NCBI RefSeq assembly: GCF_900112425.1
Contig: NZ_FOLP01000002.1
Coordinates: 310,001-374,000, forward strand
Direction: 5' to 3'
DNA from: Variovorax sp. OK212
GTDB taxonomy: Bacteria; Pseudomonadota; Gammaproteobacteria; Burkholderiales; Burkholderiaceae_C
Length of the DNA stretch: 64,000 nt
How positions within the stretch are numbered: position 1 is the stretch's first letter; each line of letters begins with the position of its first letter. Below the pieces are notes generated by a model. The model ran no database searches. It saw only the letters and a list, made by a program, of their open reading frames with translations, and was not told the origin of the DNA. The translations under genes were made by a program, and so were the position numbers. This document shows, one piece after another, positions 39,363 through 49,228 of this stretch.

Positions 39363-41969
39363 CACACGCCCATGATGGCGCAGTACCTCGGCCTGAAAGC
39401 CGACCATCCGGACACCCTGCTGTTCTACCGGATGGGCGATTTCTACGAGCTGTTCTGGGCCGATGCCGAAAAGGCCGCGCGCCTGCTCGACATCACGCTC
39501 ACGCAGCGCGGCCAGTCGGCCGGCCAGCCGGTGGTGATGTGCGGCGTGCCCTTCCATGCGGTCGACACCTACCTGGGTCGGCTCATCAAGCTGGGTGAGT
39601 CGGTCGCCATCTGCGAACAGGTGGGCGAGGTCGGCGCGAGCAAGGGGCCGGTCGAGCGCAAGGTGATGCGCGTGGTCACGCCCGGCACGCTGACCGATTC
39701 GGAACTGCTCAGCGACAAGAGCGAATCGCTGCTGCTCGCGGTGCATGCGGGCACACGCAATTTCTGCGGGCTGGCCTGGCTCAGCGTGACCGGCGCCGAG
39801 CTGCGGCTGGCCGAGTGCCCGGCCGACGCGCTGGAAACCTGGATCGCCCGCATCGCGCCGAGCGAACTGCTGTACAGCGCCGAAGTGACGCCCGCGTTCG
39901 AGCAGCGCCTGAAGGCCGCGCGCAGCGCCACGCCTTTCACGCTGTCGATCCGCCCGGCGTGGCAGTTCGACGGCGGCCTGGGCGAGCGCAAGCTCAGCGA
40001 GCAGATGGGCAGCAACAGCCTGGCGGCCTGGAACGCCGAGTCGCTCACCAACGCGCATGCCGCCGCGGCCGCGCTGCTGGGCTATGCCGAGCACACGCAA
40101 GGCCGCGCGCTCTCGCACGTGCAGCGCCTGTCGGTGGAGCGCGACGGCGACCTGATCGAGCTGCCGCCCACCACGCGGCGCAACCTCGAGCTGGTGCAGA
40201 CGCTGCGCGGCGAAGAGTCGCCCACCATGTTCTCGCTGCTCGACACCTGCATGACGGGCATGGGCAGCCGGTTGCTCAAGCGCTGGCTGCTGTCGCCCCG
40301 GCGCGACCGCGCCGAGGCGCAGGCCCGGCTCGAAGCCATCGGCGCGCTGCAGTCCACGGTGCTCGGCGGCACGGCCGCGCCCTGGCGCACGCTGCGCGAG
40401 CAACTGAAGAACACCAGCGACGTGGAACGCATCGCCGCGCGCATCGCGCTGCGCCAGGTGCGCCCGCGCGAGCTGCTGGCGCTGCGCCTGGCGCTATCGA
40501 AAGCGGAGCAACTGGCGCCCCTGCTGCCCGCGTCCGCCGAACTGCTGGGCCGCATCACCGAGCGCCTGGCACCGCCGCCCGGCTGCGCCGACCTGCTGGT
40601 GAGCGCCATCAAGCCCGACCCGTCCGCACTGGTGCGCGACGGCGGCGTGATCGCCACCGGCCACGACGCCGAGCTCGACGAGCTGCGCGCCATCAGCGAC
40701 AACTGCGACGACTTCCTGCTGAAGCTCGAAGTCAGCGAGCGCGAGCGCACCGGCATCAGCAACCTGCGGGTGCAGTTCAACCGGGTGCACGGCTTCTACA
40801 TCGAGGTGACGCAGAGCGCGCTCTCGAAGGTGCCCGACAACTACCGCCGCCGCCAGACGCTGAAGAACGCCGAGCGCTTCATCACGCCCGAGCTGAAAGC
40901 CTTCGAAGACAAGGCCCTGAGCGCGCAAGACCGCGCGCTGGCGCGCGAGAAGTGGCTGTACGAACAGCTGCTCGACGCGCTGCAGCCCTCGGTGCCCGCG
41001 CTCACGCAGCTGGCCGGCGGCATTGCCACGCTGGACGCGCTGTGCGCGCTGGCCGAGCGCTCGCACACGCTGCACTGGCGCGCACCCAGCTTCGTGTCGC
41101 ACCCCTGCATCGAGATTTCGCAAGGGCGCCACCCGGTGGTGGAGGCGCGGCTGGCCGAAAAGTCGTCGGGCGGTTTCATCGCCAACGACACGCAGCTCGG
41201 CCCGCAACAGCGCATGCAGGTCATCACAGGCCCCAACATGGGCGGCAAGTCGACGTACATGCGCCAGGTGGCCATCGTGGTGCTGCTGGCTTCCATCGGC
41301 TCGCACGTGCCGGCGGCCGCCTGCCGGCTCGGGCCCATCGACGCCATTCACACCCGCATCGGCGCGGCCGACGACCTGGCGAATGCGCAGTCGACCTTCA
41401 TGCTCGAGATGACCGAGGCCGCGCAGATCCTGCACAGCGCCACGGCCCAGTCGCTGGTGCTGATGGACGAGATCGGCCGCGGCACCAGCACCTTCGACGG
41501 GCTGGCGCTGGCCGCGGGCATCGCGGCCCAGCTGCACGACCGCAGCAAGGCCTTCACGCTGTTCGCCACGCACTACTTCGAGCTGACCGAGTTCCCGGCC
41601 ACGCACCACGGCGCGGTGAACATGCACGTGAGCGCCACGGAAGCCGGCCGCGACATCGTGTTCCTGCACGAAATGCAGCCCGGCCCGGCCAGCAAGAGCT
41701 ACGGGATCCAGGTGGCGCGCCTGGCGGGCATGCCCGCGGCGGTGGTCAACCATGCGCGCCAGGCGCTGGAGGCGCTCGAGTCGCAGCATGCGCAAACGCG
41801 TGCACAGGTCGACCTGTTCGCACCGCCTCCGGTGGCCGAAACCCCCATGGCCAGCGCCGTAGAATCCGCCCTGGCTGCACTAGACCCCGACGCCATGAGC
41901 CCGCGCGAGGCGCTCGACGCCTTGTACGCCCTTCAAAAATTGAACAAACGCGAACAGGCCGCCGGCTGA
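39339..41969 (+). CDS. mutS: DNA mismatch repair protein MutS
   Basis: An 876-residue MutS, full length. The mismatch-binding domain has the Phe-x-Glu motif in [10 protein letters not shown]; the connector, lever and clamp domains follow; the ATPase domain shows Walker [15 protein letters not shown], Walker [17 protein letters not shown] and [10 protein letters not shown]; the C-terminal tail is intact. It recognises mispairs and recruits MutL. Its first five codons may come from the integrated element, and its native promoter may be separated from it by the whole insertion. Whether it is expressed from within the element cannot be judged. Confidence 0.97.
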   Translation: MDKLDYSAHTPMMAQYLGLKADHPDTLLFYRMGDFYELFWADAEKAARLLDITLTQRGQSAGQPVVMCGVPFHAVDTYLGRLIKLGESVAICEQVGEVGASKGPVERKVMRVVTPGTLTDSELLSDKSESLLLAVHAGTRNFCGLAWLSVTGAELRLAECPADALETWIARIAPSELLYSAEVTPAFEQRLKAARSATPFTLSIRPAWQFDGGLGERKLSEQMGSNSLAAWNAESLTNAHAAAAALLGYAEHTQGRALSHVQRLSVERDGDLIELPPTTRRNLELVQTLRGEESPTMFSLLDTCMTGMGSRLLKRWLLSPRRDRAEAQARLEAIGALQSTVLGGTAAPWRTLREQLKNTSDVERIAARIALRQVRPRELLALRLALSKAEQLAPLLPASAELLGRITERLAPPPGCADLLVSAIKPDPSALVRDGGVIATGHDAELDELRAISDNCDDFLLKLEVSERERTGISNLRVQFNRVHGFYIEVTQSALSKVPDNYRRRQTLKNAERFITPELKAFEDKALSAQDRALAREKWLYEQLLDALQPSVPALTQLAGGIATLDALCALAERSHTLHWRAPSFVSHPCIEISQGRHPVVEARLAEKSSGGFIANDTQLGPQQRMQVITGPNMGGKSTYMRQVAIVVLLASIGSHVPAAACRLGPIDAIHTRIGAADDLANAQSTFMLEMTEAAQILHSATAQSLVLMDEIGRGTSTFDGLALAAGIAAQLHDRSKAFTLFATHYFELTEFPATHHGAVNMHVSATEAGRDIVFLHEMQPGPASKSYGIQVARLAGMPAAVVNHARQALEALESQHAQTRAQVDLFAPPPVAETPMASAVESALAALDPDAMSPREALDALYALQKLNKREQAAG

Positions 41970-41997
41970 CCGGGCACTGTTCATGCGAGATGAACTC

Positions 41998-42837
41998 ATG
42001 ACTTACTGCGTAGGCATCAAACTCAACGCCGGCCTGGTGTTTCTGTCCGACTCGCGCACCAATGCGGGCGTGGACCACATCAGCACCTTCCGCAAGATGA
42101 TCGTCTACGAGCAGCCGGGCGACCGCGTCATGGTGCTGCTGTCGTCGGGCAACCTGAGCATCTCGCAGTCGGTGCGCGAAATCCTCCAGATCGAGGAGCT
42201 GCGCGAAACCCGCGAGGACGGCTCGCAGGGCGAACCCATCACCATCTGGAACGCCAAGAGCATGTTCGACGCCGCCCGCGTGCTGGGCTCGGCGGTGCGC
42301 CATGTGTACGACCGCGACGCCGAGGCGCTCAAGCATGCGGGCCTCGACTTCAACGTGTCCTTCATCTTCGGCGGCCAGGTCAAGGGCGAAGGCATGCGCC
42401 TGTTCCTGGTGTACGCGGCAGGCAACTTCATCGAAGCCACCACCGAGACGCCCTACTTCCAGGTCGGCGAGTCGAAGTACGGCAAGCCCGTGCTCGACCG
42501 CGTGCTCACGCCCGAGACCCCGCTGGACGAGGCCGCCAAGTGCGCGCTGGTGTCGATGGACTCGACCATGAAGTCGAACCTGTCGGTCGGCCTGCCGCTG
42601 GACCTGGTGGTGTACGAGGCCAACAAGCTCGAGACCGACCGCGTGATCTGCATCGACGCCGACAACCCCTACTACCGCATGATGCACAACAGCTGGGGCC
42701 AGAAGCTGCGCGAGGTGTTCGACAGCATCGAAGACCCGGTGTGGGACGACAGCCATACCGAGCATCCGCTGAAGATGCCCGCCACGCGCCACGGCGCGCT
42801 GCGCAAAATTTCCACGCCCGACGAAAAGCTGATCTGA
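41998..42837 (+). CDS. proteasome-type protease (Anbu/HslV-like)
   Basis: A 279-residue protein whose start MTYCVGIKLNAGLVFLSDSR is that of the Anbu family of proteasome-related proteins. Removal of Met would expose Thr as the nucleophile, as in the proteasome beta subunits; Ser/Asp in SDSRTNAG and Lys in FRKMIVYE match the other active-site positions (Asp17 and Lys33 equivalents). ATG at 41998 is chosen over one five codons earlier for this reason. It follows mutS by 28 bp, and its usual partners (transglutaminase-like, alpha-E, ATP-grasp) are not next to it. Confidence 0.85.
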   Translation: MTYCVGIKLNAGLVFLSDSRTNAGVDHISTFRKMIVYEQPGDRVMVLLSSGNLSISQSVREILQIEELRETREDGSQGEPITIWNAKSMFDAARVLGSAVRHVYDRDAEALKHAGLDFNVSFIFGGQVKGEGMRLFLVYAAGNFIEATTETPYFQVGESKYGKPVLDRVLTPETPLDEAAKCALVSMDSTMKSNLSVGLPLDLVVYEANKLETDRVICIDADNPYYRMMHNSWGQKLREVFDSIEDPVWDDSHTEHPLKMPATRHGALRKISTPDEKLI

Positions 42838-42929
42838 GCAATGGAGCCCCCCGGCTTGTCACTTCGTGTGCTTCGCCACCCCCCGAGGGAGAGGCTCGGC
42901 CGCCTTGGGGCGGCCCGGCGGCGGCCTCG
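42838..42929. repeat. Comamonadaceae-type intergenic repeat
   Basis: The 92-bp gap contains GGCTTGTCACTTCGTGTGCT, CCCCCCGAGGGAG and CCGCCTTGGGGCGGCCCGGC, the parts of a short GC-rich repeat scattered between genes in Variovorax and Acidovorax genomes. It can fold (CCGCC/GGCGG) and may act as a transcription attenuator. Recognition is from memory; only one copy is in the window. Confidence 0.5.
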
Positions 42930-43736
42930 ATGATGCCCCCGGTCGTTTTCTCGCACGGCAACAGCTTCCCCGCCAGCACCTACCGCGTCGTTCTCGACAG
43001 CCTGCGCAACCGCGGCTTCGAGGTCGACGCCATCGAGAAGTTCGGGCACGACCCGGAATACCCCGTCACCGACAACTGGCCGCACCTGGTGCAGCAGCTG
43101 GCCGACTTCGCCAAGGCGCGCGCCGACCGCGCGGGCGCCCCGGTGTTCCTGATCGGCCATTCGCTCGGCGGCTTCCTGAGCCTGATGTGCGCGGCACGCC
43201 ACCCCGAGCTGGCGCGCGGCGTGGTGCTGATCGATTCGCCCATCCTTGGCGGCTGGCGCGCGAACACGCTCAACGTGGTCAAGCGCACGCCGCTCATGAA
43301 GAGCATCTCGCCCGGTGCCATCAGCCGCAAGCGGCGCAACAGCTGGGAGCACCGCGAGGCGGTGTTCGAGCACTTCCGCAGCAAGAAGGCATTCGCGAAG
43401 TGGGACGAGCAGGTGCTGCACGACTACATCGACCACGGCACCTTCGATACGGATGACACCCGCTCGCTGAGCTTCGACCGCGACGTCGAGACCGCCATCT
43501 ACAACACCCTGCCGCACAACCTGGGTGCACTGCTGCGCGCGCACCCGCTCAAGTGCAGGGCCGCCTTCATCGGCGGGCGCCAGTCGGCCGAGATGAAGCG
43601 CGTGGGCATGGCGATGACGCAGCTGGTCACCAAGGGCCGCATCGCCATGATGGACGGCACCCACCTGTTCCCGATGGAAAAGCCGCTGGCGACCGCCGCG
43701 GCGGTGGAAGCGGCGCTGCGCAACCTGATGGGTTGA
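42930..43736 (+). CDS. alpha/beta hydrolase
   Basis: A 268-residue esterase/lipase-like enzyme. The oxyanion region FSHGNSFPAS is near the N-terminus, the nucleophile elbow is GHSLGGFLSL, and the C-terminal His is in DGTHLFPMEK. ATG at 42930 (or the next codon) is used; the open frame upstream is only a shadow of the protease gene. No signal peptide. Possibly an esterase of small acyl substrates. Not obviously linked to its neighbours. Confidence 0.88.
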   Translation: MMPPVVFSHGNSFPASTYRVVLDSLRNRGFEVDAIEKFGHDPEYPVTDNWPHLVQQLADFAKARADRAGAPVFLIGHSLGGFLSLMCAARHPELARGVVLIDSPILGGWRANTLNVVKRTPLMKSISPGAISRKRRNSWEHREAVFEHFRSKKAFAKWDEQVLHDYIDHGTFDTDDTRSLSFDRDVETAIYNTLPHNLGALLRAHPLKCRAAFIGGRQSAEMKRVGMAMTQLVTKGRIAMMDGTHLFPMEKPLATAAAVEAALRNLMG

Positions 43737-43834
43737 GCGACCTGTCGGTTGGGTGGTTTCCGACCCACCTTATTTAAGGGATGCACGGCTGGCCCACGAT
43801 TGACTAGAGTCGCCCTCCACCACTGGAGGGCTCC

Positions 43835-46192
43835 ATGGCAACCAAAGAAAAGCAGCGGGCACCGGCAAGCACATCGCCGTCCGAGAAAACCAGCGCCGAC
43901 GACGTAGTCATGACTGTGGGTTGGCCCGGCAAGCCGCAAGCCCTGCGCACGAGCGGCAGCCGGGAAATCGATCGCCAAGCGCTCTGGTGGAACTACGCAC
44001 TGCTCAACCGCGAGCGCTGGCAGGGCAGCGACGTGCTCAACGTGGCGCAGCAAACAAAGGCGGTGCTGATGTGGGGTCGGCTGTTTCACCGCGACAAGAA
44101 GCAGTCGGCCCCTCCCATGCCGGAGCCGGAGGCGCCGGTCGTCGAGGTAACGATCCGCTACACCGTCGAGGATGACAACTGGCAGTACCGTGTCATGCCC
44201 TGGGAGTTCGTGCTCAATTCCGTGATTCGAGCGAACCGGCCGCACGAATTGCGCGAACTCAATCGACTGCCAGCCATCCGTCGACTGGATATGACTGGCG
44301 CCAAGACCAAGGCTGCAGCACAGACACTGCCCCCGGGCAACTGGAAGGTGTTGATCGTTCTCTCGGCGCCCGGCTTCATCAGCCGCAAATACACGCTGAA
44401 GTCCGAGCTCGACAACATCAAGGCTCAGTTGCCCAAAGCAGAGATCGAGGAGATCTGGACGCCTAAGTTCAAGGCCCTCCAGGAGAAGATTGCCGAATTC
44501 CGACCTGACATCGTGCACTTCGCGGGATGCGACACCCACCAGGCACGCGCCCTCGCCGAAAGCAACGATTGGAGGGCGAAAGAGAGCGAAGTCATCCTTG
44601 GCCAGTTGGGTGAGTGCGGGCCCGATCCGAAGATCGAAGGCATGGAGGAAGCCGACGGGTACGCGATGCTCCACGAAGAGTCCGAGTTGATGCATGGAAC
44701 CAGCGCGCGGATTGCCTGCGTTTCGTATATGCGGCTGCCCGATCTGTTCAAGACGCACAAACCTGCGCTGGTCTGCTGGAACCTGTATCACTCGGCCAAC
44801 CGCATTGCCGCTTTGACTGTAGGCGAGGCGCACGCCGGCGCCTCGATCGGCTTCCAGGACTTCATCGACGACGAACTGGCCGAAGAGTACTTCAAGGAGT
44901 TCTACAAGGGCCTTGCGGCGAGCCGAGGCCGCGTTGCAGTCGCTCACGTGCGTGCGTTGAAGGGATTGTGGCGGCTGCCCGAGAGCCTGCGCGGTTCGGG
45001 CATCGTGCTGTGGTCGCATGAATCCAGACTGGAGGAGTTCAATGGCATGGACACCTCAGCCGACGAACTCCAGCCTACGCGAAACGAAGAACACGAAGGC
45101 GGCCTGCTGACATCCGAGCAGTGGGAGTGCTATGTGAAGGTGCCACCCGGTCTCAACTACGCGCAATTGCATCAGAAAGAGTACCCGTTCGAGAACTTCC
45201 GCGTCTTCCTGAAAGAACCGCTGATTCTCCGCAACATGAATATCGAGGTAAGACTGAACGGCGAAGACCGCGAACTGGTCTACCGCCACCAGTTCGACAT
45301 CGAGGCGCCCTTCATCGACTTGCGCAGCGACATCGAGTTTCCGCTGACATCGCCGCTCGCGCGGTCCTGCGGTGAAAGTGTGGTGACCACGCTTTACGTC
45401 AAGCTCACCTATGGCGCCCAGGTGCTGCTCAGCAAGACATACCGCACCCGCCTGCTACCCACTGACCAGTGGCGCTTCTCGATACAGAGCGCGCACACGC
45501 TGGCGTCTTTCATCTTTCCGCGCGATCCCGAGGTCGAGGCCCTCGTCTTGAAGGCGCAAAAGTACGTGCGCGTGCTGCGCGACGACGCCACGGCCGGGTT
45601 CGAAGGCTACCAGGCCGATTCGCCCGAAGCCGTCGACTTGCAGGTGCGTGCGCTGTGGTCCACGCTCGTGCACGAGTACCGGCTTGGCTACATCAACCCG
45701 CCGCCGGCTTACAGCAAAGACACCGACAGCCAACGCCTGCGCACGCCCACCATGGTGCTCAAGGGTGGCTGGGGAACTTGCATCGATCTGGCACTCCTGC
45801 TCGCTGCGGCGCTCGAGTTGGTGGACATCCAGCCAGTCATCTTGGTGCTCAAGGCGCATGCTTTCGTGGGCTACTGGCGCAGCATGGAAGGACGCGATCG
45901 CTTCCTCGAGATGACCGACAAGGCCGACGCCGGAGAAAAGTGGAGCTTCCTGCCGCGCCGCCCGATCTACGGAATGTTCCTGAGCACCTCGCTGCGCGAG
46001 ATCCAGCACTACATCGACACCGGAGAGTTGGTGACGCTGGAGTCCACGCTGCTGACCATGATGGGCGGCTTCGACGAGGCCATTGCCCATGGACAGGACA
46101 ACCTCAGCGATCCGCAGGACTTCGACTACATGATCGACCTGGCGAGTGCGCGCACGGCGCAGATCACGCCGCTTCCGCTGAACTTCGCCTGA
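43835..46192 (+). CDS. CHAT-protease-like protein with C-terminal transglutaminase-like domain
   Basis: A 785-residue protein. Residues about 165-390 resemble a CHAT (caspase-like) domain: NWKVLIVLSAPG, His228 in PDIVHFAGCDTHQ and Cys314 in PALVCWNLYHSAN, followed by GFQDFIDDELAEEYFKEFYK. A beta-rich middle (CYVKVPPGLNYAQLHQ) follows. The C-terminal 170 residues have transglutaminase/papain-like motifs: Cys649 in GGWGTCIDLALLLA and His675 in LKAHAFVGYW. The start has GGAGGG. It is joined to a lipase-like gene 10 bp downstream. CHAT proteases act in defence and cell-death systems by cleaving a partner; that this one cleaves the next protein is inference. Confidence 0.7.
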   Translation: MATKEKQRAPASTSPSEKTSADDVVMTVGWPGKPQALRTSGSREIDRQALWWNYALLNRERWQGSDVLNVAQQTKAVLMWGRLFHRDKKQSAPPMPEPEAPVVEVTIRYTVEDDNWQYRVMPWEFVLNSVIRANRPHELRELNRLPAIRRLDMTGAKTKAAAQTLPPGNWKVLIVLSAPGFISRKYTLKSELDNIKAQLPKAEIEEIWTPKFKALQEKIAEFRPDIVHFAGCDTHQARALAESNDWRAKESEVILGQLGECGPDPKIEGMEEADGYAMLHEESELMHGTSARIACVSYMRLPDLFKTHKPALVCWNLYHSANRIAALTVGEAHAGASIGFQDFIDDELAEEYFKEFYKGLAASRGRVAVAHVRALKGLWRLPESLRGSGIVLWSHESRLEEFNGMDTSADELQPTRNEEHEGGLLTSEQWECYVKVPPGLNYAQLHQKEYPFENFRVFLKEPLILRNMNIEVRLNGEDRELVYRHQFDIEAPFIDLRSDIEFPLTSPLARSCGESVVTTLYVKLTYGAQVLLSKTYRTRLLPTDQWRFSIQSAHTLASFIFPRDPEVEALVLKAQKYVRVLRDDATAGFEGYQADSPEAVDLQVRALWSTLVHEYRLGYINPPPAYSKDTDSQRLRTPTMVLKGGWGTCIDLALLLAAALELVDIQPVILVLKAHAFVGYWRSMEGRDRFLEMTDKADAGEKWSFLPRRPIYGMFLSTSLREIQHYIDTGELVTLESTLLTMMGGFDEAIAHGQDNLSDPQDFDYMIDLASARTAQITPLPLNFA

Positions 46193-46202
46193 GGAGCGCA
46201 CC

Positions 46203-47591
46203 ATGAACACACCGGCTTCCGTCCAGGCGAAAAGCGGTTTCCAGCTGCTGGCCACCGAGCAGCTTGCACGTGGTGCCTCGGTCACCTTCGAGGTGGCAGC
46301 GGAACACGAGGCACAGCAGCGCGCAGCGGGTGCGGCAAAGCGCGGCGTCCGCGCGACACGTAATGGCGCAGCCAGCGCCGAGGTGCTGCTGATCGAGGAC
46401 AGCCGCGGCGTGCTTCACTGGGACTATCGCGTCGGCACCATGAGCAGCGGCGCACCCAGCCTGCGCCGCACCGCACTCGGTGGGCGTGGGCGTTACCGTG
46501 GCGGCTTGTTTTCGTTCGGCCGCACCATCACCCGCTCGGAGGTGGCGGAGGTTGGGCCCAACGCCATCGGCGCTGCGCTGCAGAAGCTCGACGAAAAGCT
46601 CACGCCGAACCAGGGCCTGCGTCTCTTCTCGGAGGCAACGCTCGGCGATCCCGTCAAGCCCGCCGGCCAGTTGAACGAGTGCAAGCGACTTTTGCTGCTC
46701 GTGCACGGCACCTTCAGCAAGGGCGACGTGTACTTCGAGGCGCTGCCGCCGTCGTTCTTTGCCTCGGCGCTGGCAAAGGTCTACAGCCATGTGGTGAGCT
46801 TCGACCACCCGACGCTAAGCGTAAGTCCGATCCTCAACGCCATGGACCTGGAGAACACGTTGAGCGCAGCCGGCCTGCCACTGGCCACGCCGGTGGACGT
46901 GATCTGCCACAGCCGAGGCGGGCTGGTGGCGAGTTGGTGGATCCGTTCGACGCGCTACACGGTCGAGACGCTGGTGGCTGCGGGCGCACCGCTGTCAGGT
47001 ACCAGTCTCGCATCGCCGTACCGCATTCGCCATCTGCTCGACTACTTCGCAAACTACGCGCAAATGCTCAGCAACGGGCTCCAGACCAGCGCCGCATTCC
47101 CCACTTTCGCCAGCGGCTTTCTGGCCGGCGCAGGCGGATTGGTGGGCATTCTGGGCGGCATCTCGGGGACGCTCTCGGCGCTGCCGGTGGCCGACGCGGC
47201 CATTGCGCTGGTGCCGGGCCTGAACGGCCAGTCGCGCGTAACCAACAACGCCGAACTCAGGCGGCTCTGGGACGATCCGCGCTGGACCGCGGCCAGCGGC
47301 AATCCGGCGTGCTACGTGCTGAGCTCCGACTACGAGCCCAAGCGCGATGAGCCGTGGTGGAATATCGTGGCACAACTCAGGCAGCTGCCGTGGATCGCGG
47401 CGAACGGCGTCACCGACCGGCTCTTTCCGAGCGGCAATGACCTGGTGGTTGACACCGAATCGATGTCCCATCGCCGCTGGGAGCCGACGGACACGCTGTC
47501 GTATGCGAGGACCGACGGCGTACACCACTGCGCCTATTTCACGCAGCCCATGACGGTAGCCAAGCTGCGGAGCTGGCTCAAGATTCCCTGA
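46203..47591 (+). CDS. lipase-like alpha/beta hydrolase paired with the CHAT protein
   Basis: A 462-residue hydrolase. The oxyanion strand is RLLLLVHGTFSKG, the nucleophile elbow is VICHSRGGLVASWW with Ser237, and a late His lies in GVHHCAYF; Asp in NDLVVDTES may be the acid. The first 150 residues are a separate beta-rich domain (TFEVAAEHE, EVLLIEDSRGVLHWDYRVGT). A glycine/hydrophobic stretch (FASGFLAGAGGLVGILGGIS) could associate with a membrane. GAGGAG precedes its ATG and overlaps the stop of the CHAT gene region, so the two form one operon. A membrane-lipid-attacking effector is plausible. Confidence 0.72.
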   Translation: MNTPASVQAKSGFQLLATEQLARGASVTFEVAAEHEAQQRAAGAAKRGVRATRNGAASAEVLLIEDSRGVLHWDYRVGTMSSGAPSLRRTALGGRGRYRGGLFSFGRTITRSEVAEVGPNAIGAALQKLDEKLTPNQGLRLFSEATLGDPVKPAGQLNECKRLLLLVHGTFSKGDVYFEALPPSFFASALAKVYSHVVSFDHPTLSVSPILNAMDLENTLSAAGLPLATPVDVICHSRGGLVASWWIRSTRYTVETLVAAGAPLSGTSLASPYRIRHLLDYFANYAQMLSNGLQTSAAFPTFASGFLAGAGGLVGILGGISGTLSALPVADAAIALVPGLNGQSRVTNNAELRRLWDDPRWTAASGNPACYVLSSDYEPKRDEPWWNIVAQLRQLPWIAANGVTDRLFPSGNDLVVDTESMSHRRWEPTDTLSYARTDGVHHCAYFTQPMTVAKLRSWLKIP

Positions 47592-47631
47592 AGGATGGGC
47601 CGGTCGCCCATACCACTCACGTCACCTCACG

Positions 47632-49104
47632 TCATTTGCCGGTGACATGCACCCCGGGCCGCTCGCCCGCATTCCACTTCCCACCCAGTGCCCGCTCGAT
47701 CTGCGCGGCCAGTTGCAGCAGCAGGCCGTCGTTCGCCTGAGCCGCCTGCGCCTGGATGCCCAGCGGCATGCCGTTCTCCTGCGTGGCCATCGGCAGCGAG
47801 ATGCCGGGCATGCCGCACAGGTTGGCCAGCGGCGTGTACGCGAAGTTCTGCCACAGGTTGGCGAACCAGTCGTGCACCGACGGGTTGGTGCTGGTCGTCA
47901 GGTACTCGCTGGTGCCGACCCGGGGCGTGGGCAGCGCGGTGATCGGCGTGAGGATGATGTCCCAGCGCTGGAAGAAGTCGCCGAAGGCGCGCGAGGTGGT
48001 GTTGAACACGGCCTGCATCTTCGAGCGCTCGGTGTACGAGGTGTTCAGCCCGGCTTCCCAGATCTTGATGTTGATCGGCTCCAGCAGCTCGGCCGGCGGA
48101 CGCGCCAGCCCGAGGCGGTGCAGGTGGCCGTCGATGACCTGTGCGAAGTTGCTGATGTAGCAGGTGGTCTGCGCGGCAAAGGCGGTCTGGAAGTCGACCT
48201 CGGGCAGCACCCATTCGACGTGGTGCCCCAGCTCTTCGAGGAACTTGCCCACGCGTTCCAGCTCGGCCACGAAATGCGGCGTGGCGCGGAAGTCGCCCCA
48301 CTCGTGCGACAGCGCGATGCGCAGGCGGCCCGGGTCCTTCCTGATGAGTTCGCTGTACGGCTCGGCCGGCGACCAGAAGGGCATGAACTCGCCCGGCGCG
48401 CCGCCGCGGCAGTTGTCGACGAAGGCCGCCGTGTCGCGCACGGTGCGGCTGTGGCAGCCCTGGATCGACACCAGCCCCGACAGGTCCGACAAGCCGGGTG
48501 CCAGCGAGAACACGCCGCGCGACACCTTCAGGCCGATGTTGCCGTTCACGCCGGCCGGAATGCGGATGGAGCCGCCGCCGTCGGTGGCATGCGACAGCGG
48601 CAGCACACCGGCGGCGACGATGGCAGCGGTGCCGGCCGACGAGCCGCAGGTGGTGTAGCCGAGGTCCCACGGGTTGCGCGTGACGTTGTACGCGTTCTCC
48701 ACCGAGCTGCACACGCCGAACTCGGGCGTGGTGCTGCGGCCCACGATGTTCAGGCCGGCCTTGCGCAGCTGCTGCGTGAGGAAGCTGTCGGCCGCCGGGC
48801 GCTGGCCCTGCATCATGGCGGAGCCGAATTCCTGCAGGCGGCCCTTCAGCGTGGGGCCCAGGTCCTTCATCAGGTAAGGCAAGCCGGCGAACACGCCCTC
48901 GGGGTTCATGCCGTCCTTCAGCGGGTCGGCAACCACGTCGCCAAACACCTCGACCACGGCGTCGAGCTGCGGGTTGACCTTGGCGATGCCGGCCGCGGCC
49001 TGCGCGGCCAGCTCGGCGGCCGTCACGTCGCCCTTGCGGACCCGCTCGGCCAGCCCGATGCCGTCGTGCGCGGCCCATTCTTCCCAACTCATTGCAAACG
49101 TCAT
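47632..49104 (-). CDS. amidase signature family enzyme
   Basis: About 490 residues. The Ser-cisSer-Lys triad is visible: Lys in LPYLMKDLG, cis-Ser in TCGSSAGTAA and the nucleophile Ser in DGGGSIRIPA. ATG at 49102-49104 has GGAA upstream; an earlier ATG at 49134 lacks a ribosome-binding site. The family hydrolyses amides (aryl, acyl or carbamoyl); GatA of tRNA amidotransferase is excluded by the lack of GatB/GatC neighbours. The gene is convergent with the lipase-like gene and divergent from the sigma factor gene. Confidence 0.9.
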   Translation of the reverse strand: MTFAMSWEEWAAHDGIGLAERVRKGDVTAAELAAQAAAGIAKVNPQLDAVVEVFGDVVADPLKDGMNPEGVFAGLPYLMKDLGPTLKGRLQEFGSAMMQGQRPAADSFLTQQLRKAGLNIVGRSTTPEFGVCSSVENAYNVTRNPWDLGYTTCGSSAGTAAIVAAGVLPLSHATDGGGSIRIPAGVNGNIGLKVSRGVFSLAPGLSDLSGLVSIQGCHSRTVRDTAAFVDNCRGGAPGEFMPFWSPAEPYSELIRKDPGRLRIALSHEWGDFRATPHFVAELERVGKFLEELGHHVEWVLPEVDFQTAFAAQTTCYISNFAQVIDGHLHRLGLARPPAELLEPINIKIWEAGLNTSYTERSKMQAVFNTTSRAFGDFFQRWDIILTPITALPTPRVGTSEYLTTSTNPSVHDWFANLWQNFAYTPLANLCGMPGISLPMATQENGMPLGIQAQAAQANDGLLLQLAAQIERALGGKWNAGERPGVHVTGK

Positions 49105-49228
49105 CTGGCGCGTTCCATTTCTATTCAAGGACATTTAGAAAACTGCTCGTCTTATTTTGCCGAGCGTGTCGGTGCGACGCATACTCGTTCGTCCTTGGGT
49201 GAGCAAGAACGAGGGACAAGCGCTTCGC

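Noticed and set aside
39815-42001. 728-codon frame overlapping mutS on the same strand
   Set aside because: Arg/Ala-rich out-of-frame reading of mutS with no recognisable motif.
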